Below are positions 8,960-16,818 of a stretch of DNA of 57,336 nucleotides, piece by piece; positions within the stretch are counted from its first letter, which is position 1; each line of letters opens with the position of its first letter. The position numbers and the translations under genes were made by a program. Below the pieces are notes generated by a model that did not search any database, was not told the DNA's origin, and saw nothing but the letters and a program-made list of their open reading frames with translations. The DNA is taken from contig JAUVLG010000005.1 of the NCBI GenBank assembly GCA_030595835.1, positions 1 to 57,336 on the forward strand, written 5' to 3'. The stretch is from Candidatus Eiseniibacteriota bacterium. Its GTDB lineage: Bacteria > Joyebacterota > Joyebacteria > Joyebacterales > Joyebacteraceae.

Positions 8960-9926
8960 TCTTCCCCTCTTTGCCTTTGCGCTCGCGCTGCGGGACCCGA
9001 TCTTTCAGCTTCGTCTCGATGCCCGCACCTTCGATCTCGCCCCAGTAGTCGTCCAGGGCCGCCTGCGTTTCCTCGATGCCGACGTCGGTGATGCGCCCTC
9101 TCTTGAAGTCCTCGATCGTCACGGTCGTGGCCGCCCCCTCTTTGTCGGAGAGAGTCACGCGCCCGCGGAAGATGTCGACGGCGACAACCTTGCCCTTACC
9201 TCTGCCCTCGCCCATCTCGATCCTGGTCCCCAGCTTCGGGTACTCCCTGCTTGCTTCCTTGTAGAAGTCCCTCTCGTACCTGAGACAGCACATCAGCCTG
9301 CCGCAGCCGCCAGAGATTTTCGGAGACCCCGGTGCGAGGTGCTGTTCCTTTACCATCTTGAGCGTCACGGGATCGAAGTCGTTGATGACGCCTCGACAGC
9401 AGTAGTAGCGCCCGCAGCGACCGTACCCGCCGAGCCGGCGGGCCTCGTCACGGACACCGATCTGACGCATCTCGATTCGCGATTTGAAGATGGAAGCTAA
9501 ATCGCGCACGAGCTTTCTGAAGTCGACCCGTCGGTCCGACGTGAAGTAGAAACGGATCTTGTTCGAGTCGAACTGCCACTCGACGTCGACCAGCTTCATC
9601 GGCAGGCCCTGCTTGGCGATGCACTGCTGGCAGGTTCTGTGCGCCTCCGTCTCCTTCTCACGCAGGGATCGCATTGTCGCGATGTCCTTGCTTGTTGCGC
9701 GACGCAGCATGGGTCCCTGGATCCCCTTCGACCTCACCTTCTGACTCACCTTACTGCCTTCGCGGATTACCTCCCCGATGTCGTGACCGCGCTCGATATC
9801 AACCACGGCGAAGTCACCGATCCGGAAGGGTATGTTCCTCGGGTTCGCGAAGAGCGCCTTCCTGCCCCCCTTGAACTCCACCTCGAAGGAGTCGGGCGTC
9901 GTGCCCAGTAGCTCCTCAGGCTGCAT
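8949..9926 (-). CDS. ricT: RicT / PSP1-family protein (YaaT)
   Basis: A PSP1 C-terminal domain protein. In Bacillus, RicT forms a complex with RicA and RicF that holds iron-sulfur clusters and promotes RNase Y dependent mRNA maturation. The signature region is clear: REKETEAHRTCQQCIAKQGL, the RRVDFRKLVRDLA segment, GGYGRCGRYYCCRG and SGGCGRLMCCLRYE, rich in conserved cysteines. The C-terminus is lysine-rich. The start chosen is ATG at 9926 because AGAGGGG lies eight bases upstream; a GTG at 9935 would put that site too close. It overlaps holB by 11 bases and metG by 11. The holB-ricT-metG order is the usual one in many bacteria. No ricA or ricF is present in this window. Confidence 0.9.
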   Translation of the reverse strand: MQPEELLGTTPDSFEVEFKGGRKALFANPRNIPFRIGDFAVVDIERGHDIGEVIREGSKVSQKVRSKGIQGPMLRRATSKDIATMRSLREKETEAHRTCQQCIAKQGLPMKLVDVEWQFDSNKIRFYFTSDRRVDFRKLVRDLASIFKSRIEMRQIGVRDEARRLGGYGRCGRYYCCRGVINDFDPVTLKMVKEQHLAPGSPKISGGCGRLMCCLRYERDFYKEASREYPKLGTRIEMGEGRGKGKVVAVDIFRGRVTLSDKEGAATTVTIEDFKRGRITDVGIEETQAALDDYWGEIEGAGIETKLKDRVPQRERKGKEGKNAG

Positions 9927-11046
9927 GTCTGACACCCCTCTTCGTTGCTGTTTCCTTGCGCGCGACCGCCACGTCCAGAAGGACGGATGTGAAAACGATG
10001 GTGGCGTTCGAGTACCGTTCGATAGCCCGTCGCGCGTCGTCTATTTTGTCGATCAGACGTCCAAGCGTCTCTACGTCCATCGCGTCGGCAGCAGCTTTCA
10101 GCTCTGCCAGGTGCTGCGAGTAGAGCAGGTGCGGCGTGGCCGCGTCTGCGCCCATCTCCGAGAGCTTCAGGACGTCGCGATACCACAACAACATCAGGTC
10201 CAGAAAACGCTGCTGTTCCGAGCGACCCAGTCGAAAGGCGAGTGCCGTCGCCTCGTTGACGAGGGACGCAACGTCTTTCGTTCGCCCACCCGCCATCAGG
10301 TCGGCGACGCGCTTGAGCTCGACCTGCGGCCCCTGCCTGTTGGTCCTTACCGCCCTGCCGGCGCTGCCCTGGGCAAGCGCGGCGGCGGCCCTGGCGCTGG
10401 CCTTGTCGAACCCAAGTCTCGGGTCCGCGAGCAGTACCTCCTCGATCGTGCCTCTCCCGAGGCCGGCGAACGGTATCTTCTGACAGCGCGAGATGACGGT
10501 CGCCGGCAGCGCGTTCGGCCTCGAGGTCGTCAGGATGATGACGGTCTTGTCCGGAGGCTCCTCCAGTGTTTTGAGCAGCGTGTTGGCGGCCTCCGTTGTC
10601 ATCATGTCAGCATCGGCCAGCACAAAAACCTTCCAGGGACCAATGTAGGGCCGCTGATTGGCCTTCGCCACCACCTCCGAGAGGACGGTCTCCACGGAGA
10701 TTATCGCGGTCTTCCGCCCGAAATCCTGTTCGCGATAGCCGCCGCTTGCGTGGCCCGAGAGAAGCGCGCTCCTCTCGGCGGGCTTGAGCGTGGTGGGCAC
10801 CGGGAAGATGAGATGGATATCCGGATGGGAAAGCCCCTGAGCCATCTTGCAGCTCGCGCACGTGCCGCAGCCCGAGAGTCCTTCCTCCTCGCAGTTCAGC
10901 GCCTGCGCGAACGCGAGGGCGGTGGTCTCCTTCCCGACGCCGTCCGGGCCCCCGAACAAATAGGCGTGCGAGAGTCTCTCTGACTCGAAGGCGGCCGTGA
11001 GGAGACCGATGGCCTTGTCCTGCCCCTTGATTCGCGCAAGGCTCAT
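9916..11046 (-). CDS. holB: DNA polymerase III delta-prime subunit
   Basis: A clamp-loader subunit related to AAA+ ATPases that helps load the sliding clamp. After IKGQDKAIGLL comes a Walker A-like GGPDGVGKE, a zinc-binding cysteine cluster (C, CGTC, ASC) and, later, the SRC motif in VISRCQKIPF. Sensor-type NTLLKTLEEPP is also typical. The start is ATG at 11046 (TGGAGA six to ten bases upstream); the frame stays open further upstream to 11133, but that extension has no ribosome-binding site and no family similarity. The protein is 376 residues, a normal size. A promoter within the end of pdxA (11190-11219) probably drives holB, ricT and metG independently of the genes before. Confidence 0.92.
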   Translation of the reverse strand: MSLARIKGQDKAIGLLTAAFESERLSHAYLFGGPDGVGKETTALAFAQALNCEEEGLSGCGTCASCKMAQGLSHPDIHLIFPVPTTLKPAERSALLSGHASGGYREQDFGRKTAIISVETVLSEVVAKANQRPYIGPWKVFVLADADMMTTEAANTLLKTLEEPPDKTVIILTTSRPNALPATVISRCQKIPFAGLGRGTIEEVLLADPRLGFDKASARAAAALAQGSAGRAVRTNRQGPQVELKRVADLMAGGRTKDVASLVNEATALAFRLGRSEQQRFLDLMLLWYRDVLKLSEMGADAATPHLLYSQHLAELKAAADAMDVETLGRLIDKIDDARRAIERYSNATIVFTSVLLDVAVARKETATKRGVRHAA

Positions 11047-11189
11047 CGTTTCTCCAGGAATCGCTCCGCCGGAGGGCTCCCTTGCCCCGCGGCTTCGCCC
11101 TGTGGCCCAAGTGGACCCATCTGCCCAATCCACGGAAAGCCCCGGGAGGACGTCACCAAGCCGAACTGCCCACCCGAAGCTAACTTACG

Positions 11190-11219
11190 ATTTTATGCGG
11201 CATACGGAGCGACCGTCAA
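11190..11219 (-). promoter_or_regulatory. Sigma-70 type promoter for the holB-ricT-metG group
   Basis: On the minus strand TTGACG (11214-11219) and TAAAAT (11190-11195) are 18 bp apart. The -35 box includes the TGA stop codon of pdxA. The predicted start, about 11183, leaves a leader of roughly 137 bases before the holB ATG. Confidence 0.6.
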
Positions 11220-12301
11220 GCCGATTCGGCCAACCGCCTCGCAATGGCCGTCGCCAGGCGCACTGCCGCGATCATACTCCCCGAATCCGCCTCTCCTCGC
11301 CCGGCGATCCCGAAAGCCGTCCCGTGATCGACAGACGTGCGGACGACCGGGAGGCCGAGGGTCAGGTTTACGGATCGTCCGAAACCCCAGAGCTTCGCCG
11401 CGACGGTGCCCTGGTCATGGTACATCGCCAGGATGGCATCGTACAGGGACCCCGGGCCGCCGGAATCGCGGTCGCCGTGACCGACGAAGATCGAGTCGGC
11501 GGAGTAGGGTCCCGAGGCGTCTATGCCGGCCTCCCGCGCTCTGGCTATCGCAGGTGCGATGACTCGCTCTTCCTCGTCGCCGAACCTCCCATCCTCTCCC
11601 GCGTGCGGGTTGAGCCCCGTCACCGCTATCCTTGGGGAGCGGACGCCCAACCACGACCTGAGGCCACCGGCAAGCACATCGAGCTTCCCGGCGACAAGAT
11701 CCGTGGTAAGCGCCGCCGACACTTCCGACAGGGGAAGATGGGTAGTTGCGAGAGCCACGCGGCGCTCCCCTTGCACGAAGGTCATGACGAAGTCCGCGGC
11801 GCCCGTGAGATCGGCCAGGAACTCCGTGTGCCCGGGGAAGGCGACACCAGTAGCGGCGATCGCCGCCTTTGAGACCGGCGCGGTCACCATCGCGTCCACC
11901 TCACCGGACATGCAGAGGCGAGCGGCCACTTCGATCGACGCGAGGGCGGCTCGGGCGCCGTCGGCCGTCGGGCGTCCGGCGTCCACGGTGCCGGCGGAGA
12001 CACCAACGTCCACAACACTGGCAGGGAGAGGAACAGATAGCCGGCGCGCCCATTGCTCGAGAGCGGCGGGGTCTGCCGCAATAGCGAGGTCGCAGTCGCG
12101 CGTGGTCGAGGCGTCGGCGAGCACCTTGAGCGCTATCTCGGGCCCGACGCCGGCCGGATCGCCCATCGTGAGCACGAGACGCGGCCGGACAGTCGCGTTC
12201 CCGCCGCCCGCGGATGCGCTCCCAGTGCTATGTGAAACTGAGAGGGCCAGCCGTGGCTGGCCCTTAAGCGTCCGACGTGTGTACATCCTCAATGACCTCA
12301 T
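11216..12301 (-). CDS. pdxA: 4-hydroxythreonine-4-phosphate dehydrogenase
   Basis: PdxA oxidises 4-phosphohydroxy-L-threonine with NAD, a step of pyridoxal phosphate synthesis by the DXP-dependent route. Motifs: LTMGDPAGVGPE, the PGHTEFLADL segment with a metal-binding His, LNPHAGEDGRFGDEE, GPYSADSIF and YHDQGTVAAKLWGF. The core begins near residue 38, so about 37 extra N-terminal residues remain. Possible starts are ATG 12301 or 12286, both inside the end of rqcP; a GTG at 12175 lies just inside the conserved block. A strong hairpin directly after the rqcP stop (12243-12262) is in this extension, so the start is uncertain. Nothing else for vitamin B6 synthesis is nearby; pdxA is often next to surA and rsmA, as in E. 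coli (surA-pdxA-rsmA). Confidence 0.93.
   Translation of the reverse strand: MRSLRMYTRRTLKGQPRLALSVSHSTGSASAGGGNATVRPRLVLTMGDPAGVGPEIALKVLADASTTRDCDLAIAADPAALEQWARRLSVPLPASVVDVGVSAGTVDAGRPTADGARAALASIEVAARLCMSGEVDAMVTAPVSKAAIAATGVAFPGHTEFLADLTGAADFVMTFVQGERRVALATTHLPLSEVSAALTTDLVAGKLDVLAGGLRSWLGVRSPRIAVTGLNPHAGEDGRFGDEEERVIAPAIARAREAGIDASGPYSADSIFVGHGDRDSGGPGSLYDAILAMYHDQGTVAAKLWGFGRSVNLTLGLPVVRTSVDHGTAFGIAGRGEADSGSMIAAVRLATAIARRLAESA
12243..12262 (-). terminator. Strong hairpin between rqcP and the pdxA core (possible attenuator)
   Basis: A perfect 9-bp stem, GGGCCAGCC paired with GGCTGGCCC around a 2-base loop, begins one base after the rqcP stop codon on the minus strand. The following bases, CTCTCAGTTT, have only a weak U-run, so termination would be partial. 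It lies inside the apparent N-terminal extension of pdxA. Confidence 0.4.
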
Positions 12302-12530
12302 AGAGAGTGCGGGCCTTCTCCTTGCTCACATTGCCCGCGGGGACCGCGAGCACTCTCACGCGGAGAGTCCGGTCCCGCAGGTTGACGGTGAGTTCGTCAC
12401 CCGCGCTGACCACAGTTCCAGCCTTGGCGTTCTTCCCGAGTATCGAGACGCGCCCGGCATCGCAGGCCCACTTCGCCACGCTGCGCTGTTTGATCAACCT
12501 GGACAGCTTCAGGAATCGGTCGAGTCTCAT
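12264..12530 (-). CDS. rqcP: S4-domain RNA-binding protein, RqcP type
   Basis: An 88-residue S4-domain protein. The N-terminus MRLDRFLKLSRLIKQRS followed by AKWACDAGRVSILG and NLRDRTLRVRVLAVP matches the RqcP/Hsp15 (COG1188) family. RqcP acts with RqcH in ribosome-associated quality control on stalled 50S subunits. The frame is open upstream to 12806, but the real start is ATG 12530: it overlaps the stop of the upstream SurA-like gene as ATGA and has GGAGG just before it. rqcH itself is not seen in this window. The assignment to RqcP over Hsp15 rests on the short length and lack of the basic Hsp15 tail. Confidence 0.85.
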   Translation of the reverse strand: MRLDRFLKLSRLIKQRSVAKWACDAGRVSILGKNAKAGTVVSAGDELTVNLRDRTLRVRVLAVPAGNVSKEKARTLYEVIEDVHTSDA

Positions 12531-13885
12531 TCCTCCGGTACCATACCAGTCCGGATATCCACGAATATCTCGCGGGACAACTGGTCGATCAGCTTCTCGT
12601 ACGCCTCCTCGGCCTTGCGAGAGAAGATGTAGTCCTTGAGGTTCTCGCGCACCTCGTCCAGTGTCGCCGTCCGGGCATCCTCGTGTTCCAGGAGCTTGAG
12701 CACGTAGAAGCCGCTTTCTCCGACCGTGACGTCGGCCACCTCCCCTGGAGAGAGCTTCGTCACTACGTCCTTGAAGGACGGAGCGAGATTGTCGAGCGAG
12801 AACCACCCGAGAACCCCACCTTCCTCACGGGTTGCCGGGTCGTCGGAACGGAGCAAGGCTAGCTCGGCGAAATCCTCTCCGTCGAACACACGCTGCCTCA
12901 GGCTCTCCGCGGTGGCCCTAGCCCTGACCTCGTCCTCCGGGCCCGGTGCGACTCTCGCCAGGATGTGACGCGCGTGCACGTTCGTGTCGCTCTTCTCGAG
13001 GATCTCCACGATATGGAAGCCAAACCGTGTTGGGATTATTCCACTTACTTCGCCCTCTTCCATCGCGAAGACAGCGTCATCAAACTCGGGTACCATGGTG
13101 CCCCGCTCGAACGTCCCGAGGTCACCACCGGTCGCACCGTTGGTGTCGTCGGAATACTCGCGCGCGAGCTCTTCGAACGACCCACCGGACGCCAGCCGAT
13201 CTGATACTTCTGTCATGCGATCGACTGCCGCCTGCTTGGCGTCCTGTGTGATCTTAGGGATGATCATTATCCCGCCAACAAGGAAGGCCTCCGGGACGTT
13301 CCCGACCTCCTCGGTGTGCTCGGCGTAGTAGCTCTCCACCTCACCCCACGTGACGTCTATGGTCCCGTGCACTTTGCTACGCACAACCCTTTCGGCCAGA
13401 AGGCGCCTCTCGATCTCCTTGGCGTAAAGGTGCTTGAGCTCCGTGAGCGTCAGTCCCTCCTGGGCCAGGGCGACGTCGAGCGCTTCCTCGGAACCGTGTC
13501 GTGCCACGAGCTCGGCCACACGGTTCTCCATCTCTTCCTCGAGTTCGCCTGGTCGAAGCCGCACCGTGTCCCGGTGCGCCATGGCCACGAGGAGCATCTC
13601 GTCGATCATCTCCCGCACTATTCCCGATCTGATGCGGGCCATGTCGTCCGGGGACAGCTCCGTCGCTCCCGCGCGCATCTGGTAGATGTAGAACTCCTCA
13701 TCGATCTCGCTCTCGAGGATGATCTCGTTTCCCACGACAATAGCTATGCCGTCGACGAGCTGTCTTGTGATCTCGTTCTCCGCTGGCTCGGTCTCGTCCT
13801 GTGCAAATACGGGAGAGACGAACGCCAGCAGCAGAAGCGCCACCACACCGGCGGCCAGAGCGTCTGTGTTCTTTATCAAAGCCAT
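12527..13885 (-). CDS. SurA-like periplasmic peptidyl-prolyl isomerase with two parvulin domains
   Basis: A 452-residue exported chaperone-isomerase. Residues 1-29 form a signal peptide (FVSPVFAQ cleavage region). A SurA_N-like helical part follows: VVGNEIILESEIDEE, typical of SurA. Two parvulin repeats are visible: one with FEELAREYSDDTNGATGGDLG and FGFHIVEIL, the second with ARHILARV, FAELALLRSDDPATREEGGVLGW and GFYVLKLLEHE. SurA escorts nascent outer-membrane proteins to BAM. The ATG at 13885 is preferred over 13978 because a signal peptide starts there and GGAGA lies upstream. It is the third of three successive isomerase genes, and rqcP and pdxA follow. surA-pdxA-rsmA neighbourhoods are common, which supports naming it SurA-like. 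Confidence 0.88.
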   Translation of the reverse strand: MALIKNTDALAAGVVALLLLAFVSPVFAQDETEPAENEITRQLVDGIAIVVGNEIILESEIDEEFYIYQMRAGATELSPDDMARIRSGIVREMIDEMLLVAMAHRDTVRLRPGELEEEMENRVAELVARHGSEEALDVALAQEGLTLTELKHLYAKEIERRLLAERVVRSKVHGTIDVTWGEVESYYAEHTEEVGNVPEAFLVGGIMIIPKITQDAKQAAVDRMTEVSDRLASGGSFEELAREYSDDTNGATGGDLGTFERGTMVPEFDDAVFAMEEGEVSGIIPTRFGFHIVEILEKSDTNVHARHILARVAPGPEDEVRARATAESLRQRVFDGEDFAELALLRSDDPATREEGGVLGWFSLDNLAPSFKDVVTKLSPGEVADVTVGESGFYVLKLLEHEDARTATLDEVRENLKDYIFSRKAEEAYEKLIDQLSREIFVDIRTGMVPEE

Positions 13886-13919
13886 CCCCTGTCTCCATGT
13901 CTTCCTAGAGAGCCACAAC

Positions 13920-14816
13920 CTAGGGAGCCACAACACTGGTTGTCTCTGTCGGCGCCTCTTCATAAGCATCGCTGTCACTCAGTATTCGCGCGCGCGCCTC
14001 GTCGCGAAGAAGCGCGGTGTCGATGATCACGGTCGCACGCTCTTCCAGCTCGGTGAACCAGTCGTCGAACGCCGTGCGTCGCCGCTGTGAGGTGAGAAAG
14101 TTCATCACGGCGGCCTGCTTCGAGTCGAACGACGGTTGACCCGCTCCCGGGTGACGGTCGAGCACCTTGATGATGTGGTACCCGTAGCTGCTTGCTATGA
14201 CGTCTCCCACATCGCCGACCTTCAGTTCGAACGCGGCCTCCTCAAGCTCGTGGACCATCTCTCCGCGTCTCATGTAGCCGAGATCCCCGCCCTGCGACGC
14301 CGTCTGGTCTATCGACACGCTGGCCGCGATGTTCTCAAACGGCGCACCGGCACGTATATCCGCGAGCGCGCGTGTGGCCTCCGGTCTGCTCCGCACGAGA
14401 ATGTGCGCCAGGCGCACCTGGATCGAGTAGTCGGACCTGTGTTCCTGGAAGTAGTCCATGGCCTCTTCTTCGGTCACCTCGGGGATGTCCTCCACGAAGC
14501 CACGGATGCACTCCTCAGCGACGATCTCGCGCTCGATCTCCATGAGCCTGCGGCGCAGGTCAGGGTCGTCGCCAAAACCACGACGGAGCCCCTCTCTGTA
14601 GAAGAGCTCCGTCTTGACCCATGTCTTCAGCGCCTCTTCCTGATCGTCGAGGCTCATTACCGCGAGCAGCTGCTCCGGGACCGACGCGTAGAACTCGTCG
14701 GCAGTCAGGGTCGAGCTGTCGACCCTGGCTATCGCCTTGGACGTGTCATCACGACCGCAGCCGGCAGCTAGGCCCGCGGCGACACACAGCACTGCAAAGA
14801 GAGCGGCTCGTCTCAC
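13920..14816 (-). CDS. Lipoprotein peptidyl-prolyl isomerase, one parvulin domain (PrsA/SurA-like)
   Basis: A lipid-anchored isomerase of 298 residues. The N-terminus has a short Arg-rich part, a hydrophobic core and lipobox LAAGC. A helical SurA_N/PrsA-like region follows (LKTWVKTELFYREG), then a parvulin domain: RLAHILVRS, FENIAASVSIDQTASQGGDLGYM and YGYHIIKVLDRHPG. The C-terminal helix continues the chaperone module. I prefer the GTG at 14816, which has GAGG seven bases upstream, over a TTG at 14828. It sits between two other parvulin genes in the same direction, with 34 bases to the next. Likely role: folding of periplasmic or outer-membrane proteins; client specificity is unknown. Confidence 0.85.
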   Translation of the reverse strand: MRRAALFAVLCVAAGLAAGCGRDDTSKAIARVDSSTLTADEFYASVPEQLLAVMSLDDQEEALKTWVKTELFYREGLRRGFGDDPDLRRRLMEIEREIVAEECIRGFVEDIPEVTEEEAMDYFQEHRSDYSIQVRLAHILVRSRPEATRALADIRAGAPFENIAASVSIDQTASQGGDLGYMRRGEMVHELEEAAFELKVGDVGDVIASSYGYHIIKVLDRHPGAGQPSFDSKQAAVMNFLTSQRRRTAFDDWFTELEERATVIIDTALLRDEARARILSDSDAYEEAPTETTSVVAP

Positions 14817-14870
14817 CTGACACCTCAACTCGTCAATCCCCGGGACGGACCGTCCGCCCCTGAAATCGAT

Positions 14871-16697
14871 CTAGTTCAGTTTCACGTTGACCGACTCGCT
14901 GCCGCCCGACTCGCTGTTCGTCTTCTCCTTCAGAACCTCTGCCGGATCGTTGATGTACTGGAAATTCTCTTCGATGAATTCAATGGTGACGTTGTTCCGC
15001 GCGTTGTCTAGCAACGCGGTCAGAAGAGCCTCTCTCTTCGTCGAGATGACCGACTGCTTCACCACGCCCGCCACCTCGTCGAACGTCAGATCCCGGGCCG
15101 GATACGTCGCGAGCACCTTCACAAGCGCGTATCCACCCGGCGCACGCACCGGCTCACTGATCTCACCTATTTCGAGGTCGAACACCACACCCTGCAGGTA
15201 GTCGAGGCGCCTCTCGCCCACGTGGTATCCCGGTATCACGCCGTCCTTCGCCTTGCTCCACTCGTCGGTCGAGTGCGTCTTCACCATGTTGACGAACGTC
15301 GCCTCTCCCGACCCCACGCGCTGGAGAATGCGGTTCGCCTGCGCCTCCGTCGACACGATGAGCTGCTGAACGTCCACGGCGGCGGGCTCCACGAAGCTCT
15401 CACGATTTGACCTGTAGTAGTCGCGGATCTCCTGGCCGGTCGGCTCCTCGACGTTCTGTATGACCTCCTGATCGTACGTGATGTCGATGACGAACTCCTC
15501 GCTCCGCTGCTGGAGATAGTCCTTCATCTCTTCGCTGTCGCGGTAGCCACCCTCCACGATCTTCGCGGCGATACTCTCACGCTGGATCGTGCGCTTTATG
15601 AAGCCCTCGATCCGCGTGCGGTCGCCCGTCTTGATGGTCTCGATGCCGGGCAGTGCCTCGCACATCTGCTGGAAGTCCGCGAGGGTCACGATCTTCTCGT
15701 CACCGAAGATGTTGTAGGTGGCGAGCACCATGCTCCCCTCTTCCTCGGTGAACTCGGGGATGACCGCGATGCGAGCGCGCGATATGCTCTCCTCGCTGGT
15801 CGCAGCCTCGGTCTCCGGGACGGCCTCGAACGCGGCCTCGTCGATCCTCGTTCCACAGAGGTCTATCGCGTCATCCGAGAAAATGGCGTTCGCCGACTCG
15901 TTCCACTCGTTGAAGATGTAGTACTCGAGCATGTTCTTGTTGAAGTTACGCGCCTCCGCGGTAATGCCGGTGAGATGAGACCCCTCGAGGGGTTGCAGAT
16001 TCGGCGCATCCTTCCGGGACAGGATCTTGTAGATGAAGTAGGTGGAGCCAATCTGGTACATCGGCGTTATGTCATCCTTGTTGAGGTACCGCACTTCGAC
16101 GCGCGTCAACGGGTGCAGATCCGTCCAGCTCGTCACCGGCATGCGCCCCTCATCCTGCACGGTTCCACCGATGGAGACCTCGACCGCGACGCGCCCGAAG
16201 TCTTCTCCACCCTCGGTCACGCGGCGGTAGGTCTCGTTGGCCGCGTCTTCGTCCATCGTGGTGATCTCTTGAAGCTGGTACAGATCGTCACGGACCTCGT
16301 AGTAATCCTCAACCTGCTCCGGCGTGACCTGCGCCGGACCCACGATGAGTTCGTATTTGAGCATCTCCTCGGCATTGGTGTTCTCGAAGTGCTCCATCGC
16401 ACCCTCATACCTGTAGTCGTCCAGAACGCCCAGCTTGATGCCGTAGATGACGAGGATCTCCTTGCGGATAATATCCTCCATGAACTCCCGCTTTCCTTCG
16501 TCTCCTGGGACGTCCGGGATCATCTCGACAGGCACTCTCTCCAGTCGTTCATTAACGTAGCCGACTGTGACCTCGCGGGGCTCAACCACCCCGTCGATGT
16601 CGGTCAACCTGAGCGCGGGCTTGTCCTCCACGGACGAACACCCGGCGGCCATCGCGGCCACAACAACAAGGACGAAGAAGGCTGTGAACTTCCTCAT
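14871..16697 (-). CDS. Large lipoprotein with parvulin-type isomerase domains
   Basis: A 608-residue lipoprotein (lipobox MAAGC at residues 15-19). After the anchor it has a SurA_N-like helical region, a first degenerate parvulin-like part (near residues 145-220, ending YQIGSTYFIYKILSRKDAP) and a second one near residues 480-570 with DVQQLIVSTEAQANRIL, THSTDEWSKAKDGVIPGY, GEISEPVRAPGGYALVKVL. The ATG at 16697 has AAAGGAG eight bases upstream; the 25 codons open before it are not part of the protein. It is the first gene of the minus-strand run after the mfd terminator. It is longer than ordinary PrsA or SurA, and the first parvulin part lacks the usual GGDLG loop, so it may be only a chaperone there. 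Confidence 0.8.
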   Translation of the reverse strand: MRKFTAFFVLVVVAAMAAGCSSVEDKPALRLTDIDGVVEPREVTVGYVNERLERVPVEMIPDVPGDEGKREFMEDIIRKEILVIYGIKLGVLDDYRYEGAMEHFENTNAEEMLKYELIVGPAQVTPEQVEDYYEVRDDLYQLQEITTMDEDAANETYRRVTEGGEDFGRVAVEVSIGGTVQDEGRMPVTSWTDLHPLTRVEVRYLNKDDITPMYQIGSTYFIYKILSRKDAPNLQPLEGSHLTGITAEARNFNKNMLEYYIFNEWNESANAIFSDDAIDLCGTRIDEAAFEAVPETEAATSEESISRARIAVIPEFTEEEGSMVLATYNIFGDEKIVTLADFQQMCEALPGIETIKTGDRTRIEGFIKRTIQRESIAAKIVEGGYRDSEEMKDYLQQRSEEFVIDITYDQEVIQNVEEPTGQEIRDYYRSNRESFVEPAAVDVQQLIVSTEAQANRILQRVGSGEATFVNMVKTHSTDEWSKAKDGVIPGYHVGERRLDYLQGVVFDLEIGEISEPVRAPGGYALVKVLATYPARDLTFDEVAGVVKQSVISTKREALLTALLDNARNNVTIEFIEENFQYINDPAEVLKEKTNSESGGSESVNVKLN

Positions 16698-16785
16698 CTG
16701 GAATTCTCCTTTCGTGTCACCGGGGCCGCCGGATGGAACCTGCGCCCCGTTCCTGGTCGGGAAGTGCTTCACCCCAGTAAAGGCG

Positions 16786-16805
16786 AAAAAGCCCGTAAAC
16801 GGGCT
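16786..16805 (-). terminator. Intrinsic terminator of mfd
   Basis: On the minus strand the stem AGCCCGT / ACGGGCT has a two-base loop and is followed by TTTTTC. It lies 14 bases past the mfd stop codon and separates mfd from the isomerase genes. Confidence 0.8.
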
Positions 16806-16818
16806 CCGATACGTAACA

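Noticed and set aside
11047-11133. N-terminal extension of HolB
   Set aside because: No ribosome-binding site, no family similarity, and a good start at 11046.
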